The notes below the pieces were generated by a model. That model searched no databases, was not told where the DNA came from, and saw only the letters and a program-made list of their open reading frames with translations. This document shows positions 1 through 6,873 of a DNA stretch of 9,280 nt, in pieces (positions within the stretch are counted from its first letter, which is position 1; every line of letters starts with the position of its first letter). The translations under genes and the position numbers were made by a program. The stretch lies in NCBI GenBank assembly GCA_033791145.1, contig JASJHH010000150.1:1-9280 (forward strand), read 5' to 3'. Source of the DNA: JAALKW01 sp033791145. GTDB taxonomy: Bacteria; Pseudomonadota; Gammaproteobacteria; Legionellales; Legionellaceae.

Positions 1-961
1 GCATAATCAAATTTTAACTGTCATTGACTATTCACTGCCTTCTAATCAAAAACGTCTATGGGTTTTTGATTTAAGAAAAAACAAAATACTCTTTCATACC
101 TATGTTGCGCATGGCATCACGTCAGGGAAATTATTAACCAATCAGTTTTCAAACAAGCATAATAGCAAGGCAAGCAGCCTTGGTGTATATAAAACCGACC
201 AATCTTACAATGGCCGACATGGCCTTGCTTTAAGACTCGATGGGTTAGAAGCAGGCTTTAACGACTATGCACGCGGTCGCGCTGTTGTCATGCATTCGGC
301 CTGGTATGTTAACGAGCCGTTCATTCAAAAATACGGTCGGCCCGGCCGAAGCTGGGGCTGCCCTGCAATATCTAAAGACATGAAGAAACCCGTGATTAAT
401 GCCATTAAAAACAATGGGTTACTAGTGATTTATTATCCGGGAGAAAAATGGATAACGCATTCAAAATATTTAAACTGCAGGCATTTTTCATCTATAGCAC
501 AGGCTAAATTAGTTGATGCAACACTGAAAGAGCCAACCAAAACACGCACAGATGTCTTATTTATTGAAAAAAATAAATCCACTAAACGCGAAGAAAACGA
601 ACCGCTGATGGTGATGTCTGCAGATAATTATATTCAAACATTTCATAGCAAAGCGCCTTTACTACGCATGCTTCGCCTCCAAATAAATCATGCAGAATAT
701 ATAGCGCTCAGCGATGCTGAATTTGAAACCCTGGTTAAAGCCAATAATACTGAGGCCTTTCAACATATATCTTTTGTCGTTCCTGATGTTAAAACCTTGC
801 ACGGCCGTTATTGGAAAACAGAAATGAAATTTATTAATTTCGGTAAAATAAAGCAGGTTAGTATTCAGCCCAATTCAAAAAAATATACGATAACGTTTGA
901 TAAAAGCACCCCCAAACAACTCAAAACCACACATCAGTTTATCCGTTGGGTTGGGTTATAA
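1..961 (+). CDS. murein L,D-transpeptidase catalytic domain protein (5' end outside window)
   Basis: The reading frame is open from the left edge (first whole codon at base 2) to the TAA at 959-961, giving 319 visible residues; the true start and any signal peptide lie upstream. The ATG at 290 is internal, because conserved domain sequence precedes it. The visible part begins with a beta-rich stretch (VIDYSLPSNQKRLWVFDL, then FHTYVAHG) followed by MHSAWYV and GRSWGCPAIS, the His and Cys motifs of the YkuD_2 class of L,D-transpeptidases (catalytic Cys codon at 359-361, His codon at 293-295). Such enzymes make or remodel 3-3 peptidoglycan crosslinks or attach partners to peptidoglycan in the periplasm. 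About 200 residues follow the catalytic Cys. Part of this may finish the domain, but the last 110 or so (from about base 600) look like a separate C-terminal extension that I do not recognise. The gene converges on the GNAT gene with five bases between the stop codons. Confidence 0.82.
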   Translation, partial: HNQILTVIDYSLPSNQKRLWVFDLRKNKILFHTYVAHGITSGKLLTNQFSNKHNSKASSLGVYKTDQSYNGRHGLALRLDGLEAGFNDYARGRAVVMHSAWYVNEPFIQKYGRPGRSWGCPAISKDMKKPVINAIKNNGLLVIYYPGEKWITHSKYLNCRHFSSIAQAKLVDATLKEPTKTRTDVLFIEKNKSTKREENEPLMVMSADNYIQTFHSKAPLLRMLRLQINHAEYIALSDAEFETLVKANNTEAFQHISFVVPDVKTLHGRYWKTEMKFINFGKIKQVSIQPNSKKYTITFDKSTPKQLKTTHQFIRWVGL

Positions 962-966
962 TGCTT

Positions 967-1461
967 TTAAATGGATTTCTCAAGATCGCGCATCGTCATC
1001 ATCAGCGTCATTGAATCAATCGGTGATTCAATAAATCCATAACGTTTATAAAAATGCTTAGCAGACTCTGAAATAGCATGAATCAATAGTGCTCTAATAC
1101 CTGCATCTTGTGAAATCTTTAACGTTCGCAAAACTGCATCTTTTAAAAGCCCCCTGCCAATACCCTGTTTTTGCCAAGCTTTATCAACCGCTAATCGACC
1201 TAAAACCATAACAGGGATAGGATTAGGCATATTTCGCTTAACCTTTCCAGGTGCTTTGTCAAAAGCAACACTACCTGTTGCTAAAGCATAATATCCAATC
1301 ACTCGCTTGTTTTCATGAACAACAAACGTTCTTGAAGCCCCTTCAGTCTCATTTTTTATAGCACGTTGCTTTAACCAATGATCTAAAACCATTTCGCCCG
1401 ATTTAAAATCATTCAGTTGATGATCACGTGTAATTAACTCCGGACGACTTATTTCTCCCAT
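967..1461 (-). CDS. tacT: GNAT-family acetyltransferase toxin (TacT type)
   Basis: This 164-residue GNAT protein has the features of tRNA-acetylating toxins of the TacT/AtaT group, which block translation by acetylating the amino acid on charged tRNA. The acetyl-CoA loop is seen as QKQGIGRG (residues 97-104), preceded by the conserved VLGRLAVDKAWQ strand and turn. The likely general acid is Tyr138 in HFYKRYGF, very near the position of Tyr140 in Salmonella TacT. The N-terminus (LDHWLKQRA, then ASRTFVV and VIGYYAL) also fits the family. It overlaps the antitoxin gene by 13 bases and its ATG has no clear ribosome binding site, so translation is probably coupled to the upstream antitoxin. Family and partner are well supported; the exact acetylation target is inferred. 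The gene symbol is by family analogy. Confidence 0.88.
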   Translation of the reverse strand: MGEISRPELITRDHQLNDFKSGEMVLDHWLKQRAIKNETEGASRTFVVHENKRVIGYYALATGSVAFDKAPGKVKRNMPNPIPVMVLGRLAVDKAWQKQGIGRGLLKDAVLRTLKISQDAGIRALLIHAISESAKHFYKRYGFIESPIDSMTLMMTMRDLEKSI

Positions 1462-1727
1462 GGACTACTGCTTTTTAATAATGATTTAAGCGCCAGATTT
1501 TCATCGACAGGTTGTTCGAGCAACGTAATAAAGGCTTGATAGGCTTCGTCTTCCATAAGAAATAATCGCTGATCAAGTAATACATTTTCAGCCTCTCTAC
1601 AAGCAACTTCCAACATAAAATCAGAACGACTTTTATGCGATAAAGATGCCGCCATATCAATCAGCTTTTTTTGAGCTGGCAAAGCCCGAAGATTAATCGC
1701 GCTATCTTTACGATGTGCTTGTGCCAT
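1449..1727 (-). CDS. tacA: DUF1778 ribbon-helix-helix antitoxin (TacA type)
   Basis: A 92-residue protein with the DUF1778 layout. A short N-terminal strand and helices (about residues 6-45, DSAINLRALPAQKKLIDMAA) form a ribbon-helix-helix DNA-binding fold. The C-terminal tail (FLMEDEAYQAFITLLEQP, then NLALKSLL and SPWEK) is the part that in this family wraps the GNAT toxin and neutralises it. It is the first gene of a two-gene operon and overlaps the toxin start by 13 bases. The ATG at 1727 is supported by a ribosome binding site, GGGGA on the minus strand at 1735-1739, seven bases upstream. It probably represses its own promoter by binding the palindrome at 1764-1781. Partnership with the GNAT gene makes the assignment firm. 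Confidence 0.9.
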   Translation of the reverse strand: MAQAHRKDSAINLRALPAQKKLIDMAASLSHKSRSDFMLEVACREAENVLLDQRLFLMEDEAYQAFITLLEQPVDENLALKSLLKSSSPWEK

Positions 1728-1762
1728 AATAACATCCCCAATATTAATCTGTATTTAAATTA

Positions 1763-1791
1763 AATATACATAAATGTATATCTACTGTCAA
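1763..1791 (-). promoter_or_regulatory. promoter of the DUF1778-GNAT operon
   Basis: On the minus strand a perfect -35 box TTGACA (1786-1791) is followed by a 17-base spacer and a -10 box TATATT (1763-1768, five of six consensus bases). The -35 box includes the hemL stop codon TGA (1788-1790), so the operon promoter begins inside the end of the upstream gene. Transcription would start near 1756, about 30 bases before the antitoxin ATG. Confidence 0.75.
1764..1781. promoter_or_regulatory. palindromic operator candidate for the antitoxin
   Basis: A perfect inverted repeat, ATATACAT-AA-ATGTATAT, lies across the spacer and -10 box of the toxin-antitoxin promoter. Ribbon-helix-helix antitoxins of the DUF1778 family, with or without their GNAT partner, repress their operons by binding palindromes in this position. 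The position and symmetry are seen directly; binding is inferred. Confidence 0.65.
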
Positions 1792-3071
1792 CACAAATCA
1801 CGTAAAACACCTTCAGCAGCATCAATCGTATTTTGAATATCATCGATGCTATGCGCGCTCGAAACAAATCCTGCTTCAAAACGAGACGGTGCAAAATAAA
1901 CACCGGCGTTAAGCATTTCATGATAAAAACAACGAAATGCTGCATCATCTGAAGCAGCGACGTCTGTTTGATTTTTAATCTCAGTGTTATTTGTAAAACA
2001 AAACCCAAACATCCCGCCAAGCGATTTGCCTTGGAGTGGTATTTGAAATGCTGTCGCTGCAGCAATCAAACCCTCAACGAGTAATTTTGCTTTTTCTGCA
2101 AGCGCTCCATAAAAACCTGGTGCCTGTAACGCTTCAAGCGTTGCGATGCCTGCGGCCATCGCAAGTGGATTGCCTGACAATGTCCCTGCTTGGTACACAG
2201 GGCCTTCTGGCGCTAAATAATCCATAATTTCAGCCTTGCCACCCAAGGCCCCGACGGGCATCCCACCCCCTATAATTTTACCGAGTGTCGTGAGATCAGG
2301 CGTAATATTATAAATTGCTTGCGCACCACCGTGTGCCACTCTAAAGCCTGTCATGACTTCATCAAATATTAAAACCGCACCATATTGATCACATAATTCA
2401 CGCAAGCCTGGTAGAAAATCAAAATTAGGCAATACAAAGCCCATGTTCCCCGCAACAGGTTCAACAATAATTGCTGCAATATCAGCGCCATGCGCTTCAA
2501 ATAAAGCTTTGGTCTCGTCTAAATCATTAAAATCAGCAACCAGTGTTTGTTCTGCCGTACTCGGTAAAATACCAGGTGACGCAGGAATCCCAAGCGTTAA
2601 CACGCCAGACCCTGCATTTACTAATAAACTATCGCTATGCCCGTGATAACAGCCTTTAAATTTTAAAATTTTAGATTTGTTTGTATAACCGCGAGCAAGC
2701 CTAATAGCTGTCATGGTGGCTTCAGTGCCTGAATTTACAAACCGTATTTTCTCAAGTGCTGGCATTGCAGCATTAATTATCTCGGCAAGTTTTGTTTCTA
2801 GGGCCGTTGGTGCACCAAAGCTCATACCGCTGTTTAAAACCTCCGTCACCGCTGACACAACACGTGCATCGGTATGCCCTAAAATAAGCGGCCCCCAAGA
2901 GCCCACATAATCTATATATTGATTATTATCTGCATCAAATAAATAAGCACCTTGTCCACGCTCAAAAAACAAAGGCGTACCACCTACCCCCTGAAATGCA
3001 CGCACAGGTGAATTAACCCCACCTGGAATAATTTTTTTAGCGGCTTTAAATAATTGCTCAGAATTTGTCAT
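1788..3071 (-). CDS. hemL: glutamate-1-semialdehyde 2,1-aminomutase
   Basis: This PLP enzyme converts glutamate-1-semialdehyde to 5-aminolevulinate, the second step of the C5 route to haem, in the cytosol. The 427-residue protein starting at the ATG at 3071 (MTNSEQLFKAAKKIIPGGVN) aligns in length and start with the roughly 426-residue E. coli enzyme. The in-frame ATG at 3110 would add 13 uncharacteristic residues and was not chosen. Motifs in order are IPGGVNSPVRAF near the N-terminus, NSGTEATMTAIRLARG and FKGCYHGHSD (PLP binding), LIFDEVMTGFR (the PLP ring-nitrogen Asp), and TLGKIIGGGMPVGALGG, whose Lys265 is the Schiff-base lysine at the same number as in E. coli. YQAGTLSGNPLAM follows. The protein looks intact. 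It is transcribed divergently from the F-box-like gene, and its stop codon is embedded in the promoter of the downstream toxin-antitoxin operon. Confidence 0.97.
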   Translation of the reverse strand: MTNSEQLFKAAKKIIPGGVNSPVRAFQGVGGTPLFFERGQGAYLFDADNNQYIDYVGSWGPLILGHTDARVVSAVTEVLNSGMSFGAPTALETKLAEIINAAMPALEKIRFVNSGTEATMTAIRLARGYTNKSKILKFKGCYHGHSDSLLVNAGSGVLTLGIPASPGILPSTAEQTLVADFNDLDETKALFEAHGADIAAIIVEPVAGNMGFVLPNFDFLPGLRELCDQYGAVLIFDEVMTGFRVAHGGAQAIYNITPDLTTLGKIIGGGMPVGALGGKAEIMDYLAPEGPVYQAGTLSGNPLAMAAGIATLEALQAPGFYGALAEKAKLLVEGLIAAATAFQIPLQGKSLGGMFGFCFTNNTEIKNQTDVAASDDAAFRCFYHEMLNAGVYFAPSRFEAGFVSSAHSIDDIQNTIDAAEGVLRDLC

Positions 3072-3101
3072 GATATTCAGCTTACACTTAGAGAAAATCG
3101 C

Positions 3102-3131
3102 ATCATACACGTCTTAACCATGAGATCACAA
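3102..3131 (-). promoter_or_regulatory. possible hemL promoter
   Basis: On the minus strand, TATGAT (3102-3107, five of six consensus -10 bases) lies 18 bases after TTGTGA (3126-3131, four of six). A start near 3095 would give a leader of about 24 bases. No strong Shine-Dalgarno sequence precedes the hemL ATG. This is a weak prediction from consensus matching only. Confidence 0.35.
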
Positions 3132-3163
3132 ATTCATATAACAATATGATTGGTGCACTTATT

Positions 3164-3193
3164 TTAACTACACTGCTTGTTTTATGGTATAAT
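3164..3193 (+). promoter_or_regulatory. extended -10 promoter of the F-box-like gene
   Basis: TGGTATAAT (3185-3193) is a perfect -10 box with the TG extension. A partial -35 box TTAACT (3164-3169) sits 18 bases upstream. Transcription would start near 3200, leaving a leader of about 20 bases before the ATG at 3222, which has no clear ribosome binding site. Confidence 0.6.
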
Positions 3194-3221
3194 TATTTTT
3201 TGACTACTTTGTAAAAATAAA

Positions 3222-4322
3222 ATGCCTAATCCTATTAAAGAAAATCGATTGCAACGTTTATCTCCAGATAATTATTCAGTTGGAAAAGAGATATTTGATT
3301 TTCTTCCCATAGAGGATACGGCTTCATTGGTGCGGGCAGAATATAATACCTGTCAATTATTCCAAACTTATTTAAATACTTCAAAATACAAACGGTTTTT
3401 TTCTTGTATTGCCGAAGGCCGTCAAGAAGAAGCAAAAACAATACTACAACAACGACCTGATTTTTTATTCGAACGCATGGATGTTACGGATTATTCGGGA
3501 CGAACATTCAAAAACATCTCCGCTTTTAAGCTCGCATTATATTATCAAGATACACACATGCTTCAGATGATATGCCAATGCCTTCCAGAAAACGAACTCG
3601 GGGATGATATTAAAATTGATTTATCTCAACAATATCATTCTTTTTTAGCGTTTGGTGTGACTTATACGATGGAAGAAATCAGCTACGTCATGGGAGATAC
3701 GACTTACACAATAGGTGGCGAAAAAAACGCACAATTTTTTAATATGCAACCATTACTTGATGCCTATCAATACTACTTAGATCACCATAACCAGTGGTGC
3801 AATAACAGTGATTGGGCAAGCATGAAAACACATTGGTCTACTGTTATTGGCCTGCTACAGCGCTTACTGCCGCCTCATGTTATTAATGAAATGACCCGAC
3901 CCGATCGTTCTTTTAATAAAAACTCAACATCTACATCGACTAATTTTTGCTTTCCAAATATAGAACCCATATTAATACCTACATTTAAAGACCGTACGCT
4001 ACCGCGCACTGCTTCGTTCAGTACAGACCAAGCTGGTATCACTGCCTCTATATTTCCTTTAGACAAAAATACCGAAAAACTTGGAGAGCATTTCGCCTTA
4101 ATTCGTGGCTCTTGGCGAAAAGCCAGTCAGTTCGATGGCGACATTACCTTTGAGTTTATTCACTTACTGACTGAAGTTCATATTGACGCTGTAGCTCTCG
4201 CACGATTGAATCGTGTTAGACATCAAGAAATAAAACAAATACCCGAATATCTAACACTTAAACCAAGGCCTAGATTGATTATAGATAACACGCCTGAACC
4301 CAATTTATGCGCTATTTCTTAA
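3222..4322 (+). CDS. putative host-directed effector with F-box-like and ankyrin-like segments
   Basis: A 366-residue protein with no signal peptide or membrane segment. Residues about 21-60 (GKEIFDFLPIEDTASLVRAE, then NTCQLFQ) have the hydrophobic pattern of an F-box, the motif that docks onto Skp1 of eukaryotic SCF ubiquitin ligases. Residues about 62-125 (IAEGRQEEAKTILQQRPD, then DYSGRTFKNISAFKLALYY) look like a degenerate ankyrin-type helical pair. The middle, LLPPHVINEMTRPDRSF (215-231), and the tail, RGSWRKASQ (295-303) and HIDAVALARLNRVRHQEI (320-337), recall from memory a group of proteins repeated in Legionella genomes. I infer a secreted effector, probably a substrate of a Dot/Icm type IV system, but no secretion signal can be proven here. 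The Ser/Thr/Asn-rich stretch at 230-242 may be a linker. It has its own promoter and is divergent from hemL. The F-box assignment is by pattern only. Confidence 0.55.
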   Translation: MPNPIKENRLQRLSPDNYSVGKEIFDFLPIEDTASLVRAEYNTCQLFQTYLNTSKYKRFFSCIAEGRQEEAKTILQQRPDFLFERMDVTDYSGRTFKNISAFKLALYYQDTHMLQMICQCLPENELGDDIKIDLSQQYHSFLAFGVTYTMEEISYVMGDTTYTIGGEKNAQFFNMQPLLDAYQYYLDHHNQWCNNSDWASMKTHWSTVIGLLQRLLPPHVINEMTRPDRSFNKNSTSTSTNFCFPNIEPILIPTFKDRTLPRTASFSTDQAGITASIFPLDKNTEKLGEHFALIRGSWRKASQFDGDITFEFIHLLTEVHIDAVALARLNRVRHQEIKQIPEYLTLKPRPRLIIDNTPEPNLCAIS

Positions 4323-4330
4323 TCTTATAC

Positions 4331-4360
4331 TTACCCCTAATAATAAGATGCTGGTACAAT
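4331..4360 (+). promoter_or_regulatory. extended -10 promoter candidate for the flavoprotein gene
   Basis: TGGTACAAT (4352-4360) gives an extended -10 box with five of six consensus bases; the -35 region (TTACCC, 4331-4336) is poor. The predicted start falls at about 4366-4369, at or next to the preferred ATG at 4369, so the transcript could be leaderless. The -10 lies just after the alternative ATG at 4348, which argues against that start if this promoter is the main one. Confidence 0.4.
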
Positions 4361-4368
4361 CACGCGCT

Positions 4369-5562
4369 ATGAAAAATCTAAACAATCTAATTGATGTGAT
4401 AATTATTGGTGCAGGTGCTGCAGGACTCATGTGCGCTATTGAAGCAGGTAAGCGCAGCAAACAAGTACTAATGCTCGACTGTGCCAATAAAGTCGGAAAA
4501 AAAATACTCATGTCCGGTGGTGGACGCTGTAATTTTACAAATTTTAATATTAATCCTGATGCGTATCAGTCTCATAACCCACATTTTTGTAAATCAGCGC
4601 TGATGCGTTATACCCAGTGGGATTTTATTGAACTCGTTAAAAAGCACCACATTGCTTATTATGAAAAAACATTGGGGCAATTATTTTGCGTCAATAAATC
4701 TCAAGAAATCGTCGATATGCTGCTCGCAGAATGCGAACAAGCTGATGTTAAAATTAAATTAAATACGCACATTAAATCTATCAAGCAATTATCTAATTTA
4801 ACTTTTGAACTCAAAACCCAAAATAGCATTTACCACTGTAAATCTTTGGTCATTGCAACCGGCGGGCTTTCTATTCCAACGCTTGGTGCTAGCCCATTTG
4901 CCTATCATGTGGCTGAACAGTTTGGTATTCACGTGTATCCAACGCGCGCAGGACTTGTGCCTTTTACGCTTAATCCAGAAGATAAACAAAAATTAGCGCC
5001 TCTATCTGGCATTGGCGTACCAAGCCTTGTATCTAACTCAAAAACGAGCTTTAAAGAAGCACTGTTGTTTACACACAGAGGCTTAAGTGGTCCGGCTATT
5101 TTACAGCTTTCGTCTTATTGGACGCCTGGTGAGCTAATTCATATTAATTTACTACCAGAACATGATGTATTAGATATATTACAAACAGCTCGGGTAAACA
5201 CACCTAAAAAACAAATTAATACTTTACTATCTACTTATTTACCGAAGCGCCTAGTTGATATATTTATCCCAAAACAACTTGCCGAGAAAAAACTCGCTGA
5301 CTTATCCAATCAAGCCTTAGAAAGTATTACAGCTCTGATTCAAGATTGGAAAATCAAACCTGATGGCACAGAAGGCTATCGTACCGCTGAAGTGACTTTA
5401 GGCGGTATTGATTGCAATGCAATTTCATCTAAAACCATGGAAACACAAAATACTTCTGGGTTATATTTTATCGGCGAAGCGCTGGATATTACAGGCTTAC
5501 TCGGCGGCTATAATTTTCAGTGGGCTTGGTCTTCTGGTTTTGCCGCAGGCCAAGTCGTATAA
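4369..5562 (+). CDS. HI0933/BaiN/RdsA-family FAD-dependent oxidoreductase
   Basis: A 397-residue flavoprotein, close to the roughly 400 residues of E. coli YhiN (RdsA). The N-terminal Rossmann motif IDVIIIGAGAAGLMCAIEAG binds FAD, followed by the family signatures KKILMSGGGRCNFTN, LVIATGGLSIPTLGASPFAY, THRGLSGPAIL, TAEVTLGGID and, at the C-terminus, FIGEALDITGLLGGYNFQWA. All look intact. E. coli YhiN has been reported to form dihydrouridine at position 2449 of 23S rRNA, while BaiN of Clostridium acts on bile acids; in a gammaproteobacterium the rRNA role is the likelier one. I chose the ATG at 4369 because it gives the usual short N-terminus before the Rossmann strand. The ATG at 4348 would add seven residues. 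Neither start has a convincing ribosome binding site. The ssrA promoter begins just downstream. Confidence 0.92.
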   Translation: MKNLNNLIDVIIIGAGAAGLMCAIEAGKRSKQVLMLDCANKVGKKILMSGGGRCNFTNFNINPDAYQSHNPHFCKSALMRYTQWDFIELVKKHHIAYYEKTLGQLFCVNKSQEIVDMLLAECEQADVKIKLNTHIKSIKQLSNLTFELKTQNSIYHCKSLVIATGGLSIPTLGASPFAYHVAEQFGIHVYPTRAGLVPFTLNPEDKQKLAPLSGIGVPSLVSNSKTSFKEALLFTHRGLSGPAILQLSSYWTPGELIHINLLPEHDVLDILQTARVNTPKKQINTLLSTYLPKRLVDIFIPKQLAEKKLADLSNQALESITALIQDWKIKPDGTEGYRTAEVTLGGIDCNAISSKTMETQNTSGLYFIGEALDITGLLGGYNFQWAWSSGFAAGQVV

Positions 5563-5595
5563 ACCACCCGTACGATGGTAATTTACTCCCATATC

Positions 5596-5604
5596 TGATA
5601 TAAT
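5596..5604 (+). promoter_or_regulatory. ssrA promoter (extended -10)
   Basis: TGATATAAT (5596-5604) is a perfect TATAAT with a TG extension, 16 bases upstream of the mature tmRNA 5' end. The -35 region is weak. Transcription would start near 5611, leaving a short leader for RNase P to remove. Confidence 0.65.
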
Positions 5605-5620
5605 TAAGGTGTACCATTAT

Positions 5621-6016
5621 GGGGGTGACCTGGTTTCGACGTGGGTTACAAAACCTGAAGGGCATGCCGAGGTTGAGAATCCTCGTTAACTTATCTCAAG
5701 TAAACATAACTGCAAATGATGCAAATTGGAATGATAAGGCAGTTGCTGCATAAGCAATTGTTTTAATTCCACCGTGTACTGCCATAAACCGCGGTACCCC
5801 GTTGACCGAGCTCGCTTATCGGTATCGCCTCAACGGTCAAAAGAGATAAGATAGCTGATTAGAGCGTCCCTTTTTAATCAGTGAAACTTGGGGAATCGTT
5901 AAAAACTATCCTGCCCGTCGGAGCGTTTTTGGCTAAAAAAAAATGACACGGCTAAGCATGTAGAACTGATGGCAGCGGATTTGCGGACGCGGGTTCAATT
6001 CCCGCCGCCTCCACCA
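5621..6016 (+). ncRNA. ssrA: transfer-messenger RNA (tmRNA), one-piece
   Basis: The RNA of about 396 bases rescues stalled ribosomes by acting first as alanyl-tRNA and then as mRNA for a degradation tag. The 5' end GGGGGTGACCTGGTTTCGAC and the 3' end CGCCTCC-A-CCA pair as a seven-base acceptor stem with one G-U in the middle and one U-G near its base. The T arm is GCGGG-TTCAATT-CCCGC, and CCA is encoded. The tag frame (5712-5750, then TAA at 5751) begins with GCA and reads ANDANWNDKAVAA, 13 residues. The start AND and hydrophobic end fit gammaproteobacterial tags, although AVAA replaces the common ALAA. The last 28 bases are duplicated at 7498-7525, so this gene served as an integration target and kept its full 3' end after insertion. 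I see no obvious intrinsic terminator hairpin directly downstream. Confidence 0.97.
5989..6016 (+). repeat. attachment site copy at the ssrA 3' end (att, left)
   Basis: These 28 bases, covering the T arm and 3' acceptor strand to the CCA, occur again without mismatch at 7498-7525 in the same orientation. Flanking bases differ on both sides. Tyrosine recombinase elements commonly insert at the 3' end of ssrA and leave such a direct repeat. Confidence 0.85.
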
Positions 6017-6160
6017 ATTAAACGCCTTGAAGACACAGCCCCTTTGCTCGCTTCCCAATCAATGCACTAATACGTTTAGAAACCTACAGGGTCAAATCTC
6101 TTGTTTAATAATAAGAATTTCTTTTGGAAGGCAATCAATAGATTAAACAACAGATTTTGA

Positions 6161-6538
6161 TCTGGTTTAATTGAAATTACAAATAACGAGCAAAGAGCGT
6201 GGTTGCAAAAAACAAGCCAACAAATCTTTTTAGGACAATCTTTAATCCCTCAACATAGAACCTATAAGCAACACTTAAGCCATTATCAGCTGCAAACAAA
6301 ACAAATGGGCCTTAAAAAATGTCATGGCTTAAGACATGCCTATGCGCAACGCCGTTATCATGAGCTCACCAAAACGCTCGATCCACGAAAAAAAGGATTA
6401 TTATGTCCTCGAGCAGGAGGAAAAAATTTTAAAGATTTAAATAAGTTTGAAAAATATTTGGATCGTAGAGCTCGAGGCATGCTTAGCCGAAACCTTGGGC
6501 ATTCTCGCCTTGAAATAACACGAATCTATTGTGACTAG
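6161..6538 (+). pseudogene. C-terminal remnant of a tyrosine recombinase (phage/island integrase)
   Basis: The frame is open from 6161, just after an in-frame TGA at 6158, to the TAG at 6536-6538. It encodes the end of an integrase catalytic domain. The segment GLIEITNNEQRAWLQ precedes the first ATG (6203), and the homology-like sequence continues across that ATG, so 6203 is not a natural start. Visible catalytic motifs are CHGLRHAYAQ (box II His and Arg, codons near 6323-6334), LGHSRLEITRIYC (third His near 6500) and the nucleophile Tyr near 6527-6529. The first catalytic Arg, the SAM-like core-binding domain and the N-terminal arm are missing, and I find no trace of them in any frame between ssrA and 6160. 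The fragment resembles the Integrase_1 (PF12835) group. It should be inactive and marks the former recombinase of the ssrA element. Confidence 0.8.
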
Positions 6539-6555
6539 TTAGTAATTATATATAT

Positions 6556-6585
6556 TTGACTGAGACCAAAAAAAAGAACTATAAT
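6556..6585 (+). promoter_or_regulatory. promoter of the RelB/RelE-type operon
   Basis: TTGACT (6556-6561) and a perfect TATAAT (6580-6585) are separated by 18 bases, a strong sigma-70 type promoter. An imperfect inverted pair, TGAGACC (6561-6567) and GGTCACA (6588-6594), flanks the spacer and -10 box and could be part of the autoregulatory operator. A weak-spaced ribosome binding site, GAAGG at 6605-6609, lies 12 bases before the antitoxin ATG. Confidence 0.65.
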
Positions 6586-6621
6586 TAGGTCACACTATCC
6601 GCATGAAGGCTAATACTCATT

Positions 6622-6873
6622 ATGCAAACTTTATATTCAGATCAAGTCGCAAGCATCAGTGAATTAAAGAAAAATCCAACCCGTGTTATAAATGAGGCAC
6701 ATGGAAAACCTGTGGCTATCCTTAATCATAATGTTCCCGCGGCTTACCTCATACCTACAGAGACCTTTGAGAAGCTCATGGATTTAATTGATGAAAATGA
6801 ATTACAAAAACTAGTCAAGCAACGCCTTTCTGATGCTTCCACCCCTATTAAGGTTACATTAGATGACTTATGA
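6622..6873 (+). CDS. Phd/YefM-type antitoxin
   Basis: An 83-residue antitoxin. The N-terminal half (ASISELKKNPTRVINEAHGK, then PVAILNHNVPAAYLIP) has the Phd/YefM fold pattern used for DNA binding and dimerisation. The C-terminal half (FEKLMDLIDENELQKLVKQR, then LDDL) is the acidic helical segment that occupies the toxin. It is the first gene of a two-gene operon with its own promoter and overlaps the toxin start by 11 bases. It likely represses the operon with the toxin as co-repressor. In some genomes such proteins paired with RelE are labelled RelB; the fold is nearer Phd/YefM. It lies inside the ssrA element remnant and looks intact. Confidence 0.9.
   Translation: MQTLYSDQVASISELKKNPTRVINEAHGKPVAILNHNVPAAYLIPTETFEKLMDLIDENELQKLVKQRLSDASTPIKVTLDDL

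Noticed and set aside
955..985. Bidirectional terminator between the convergent genes
   Set aside because: Only five bases separate the stop codons and I find no stem-loop with a T tract.
1760..2910. Short frames overlapping hemL on both strands
   Set aside because: They lie in other frames of a firmly identified gene and show no protein-like motifs.
3072..3110. Longer hemL start at the ATG at 3110
   Set aside because: The extra 13 residues are unlike the family, while the ATG at 3071 reproduces the usual N-terminus and places the catalytic Lys at position 265.
6203..6538. Independent 111-residue gene
   Set aside because: The sequence is the end of an integrase and integrase-like residues continue upstream of the ATG to 6161, so it is a fragment rather than a separate gene.
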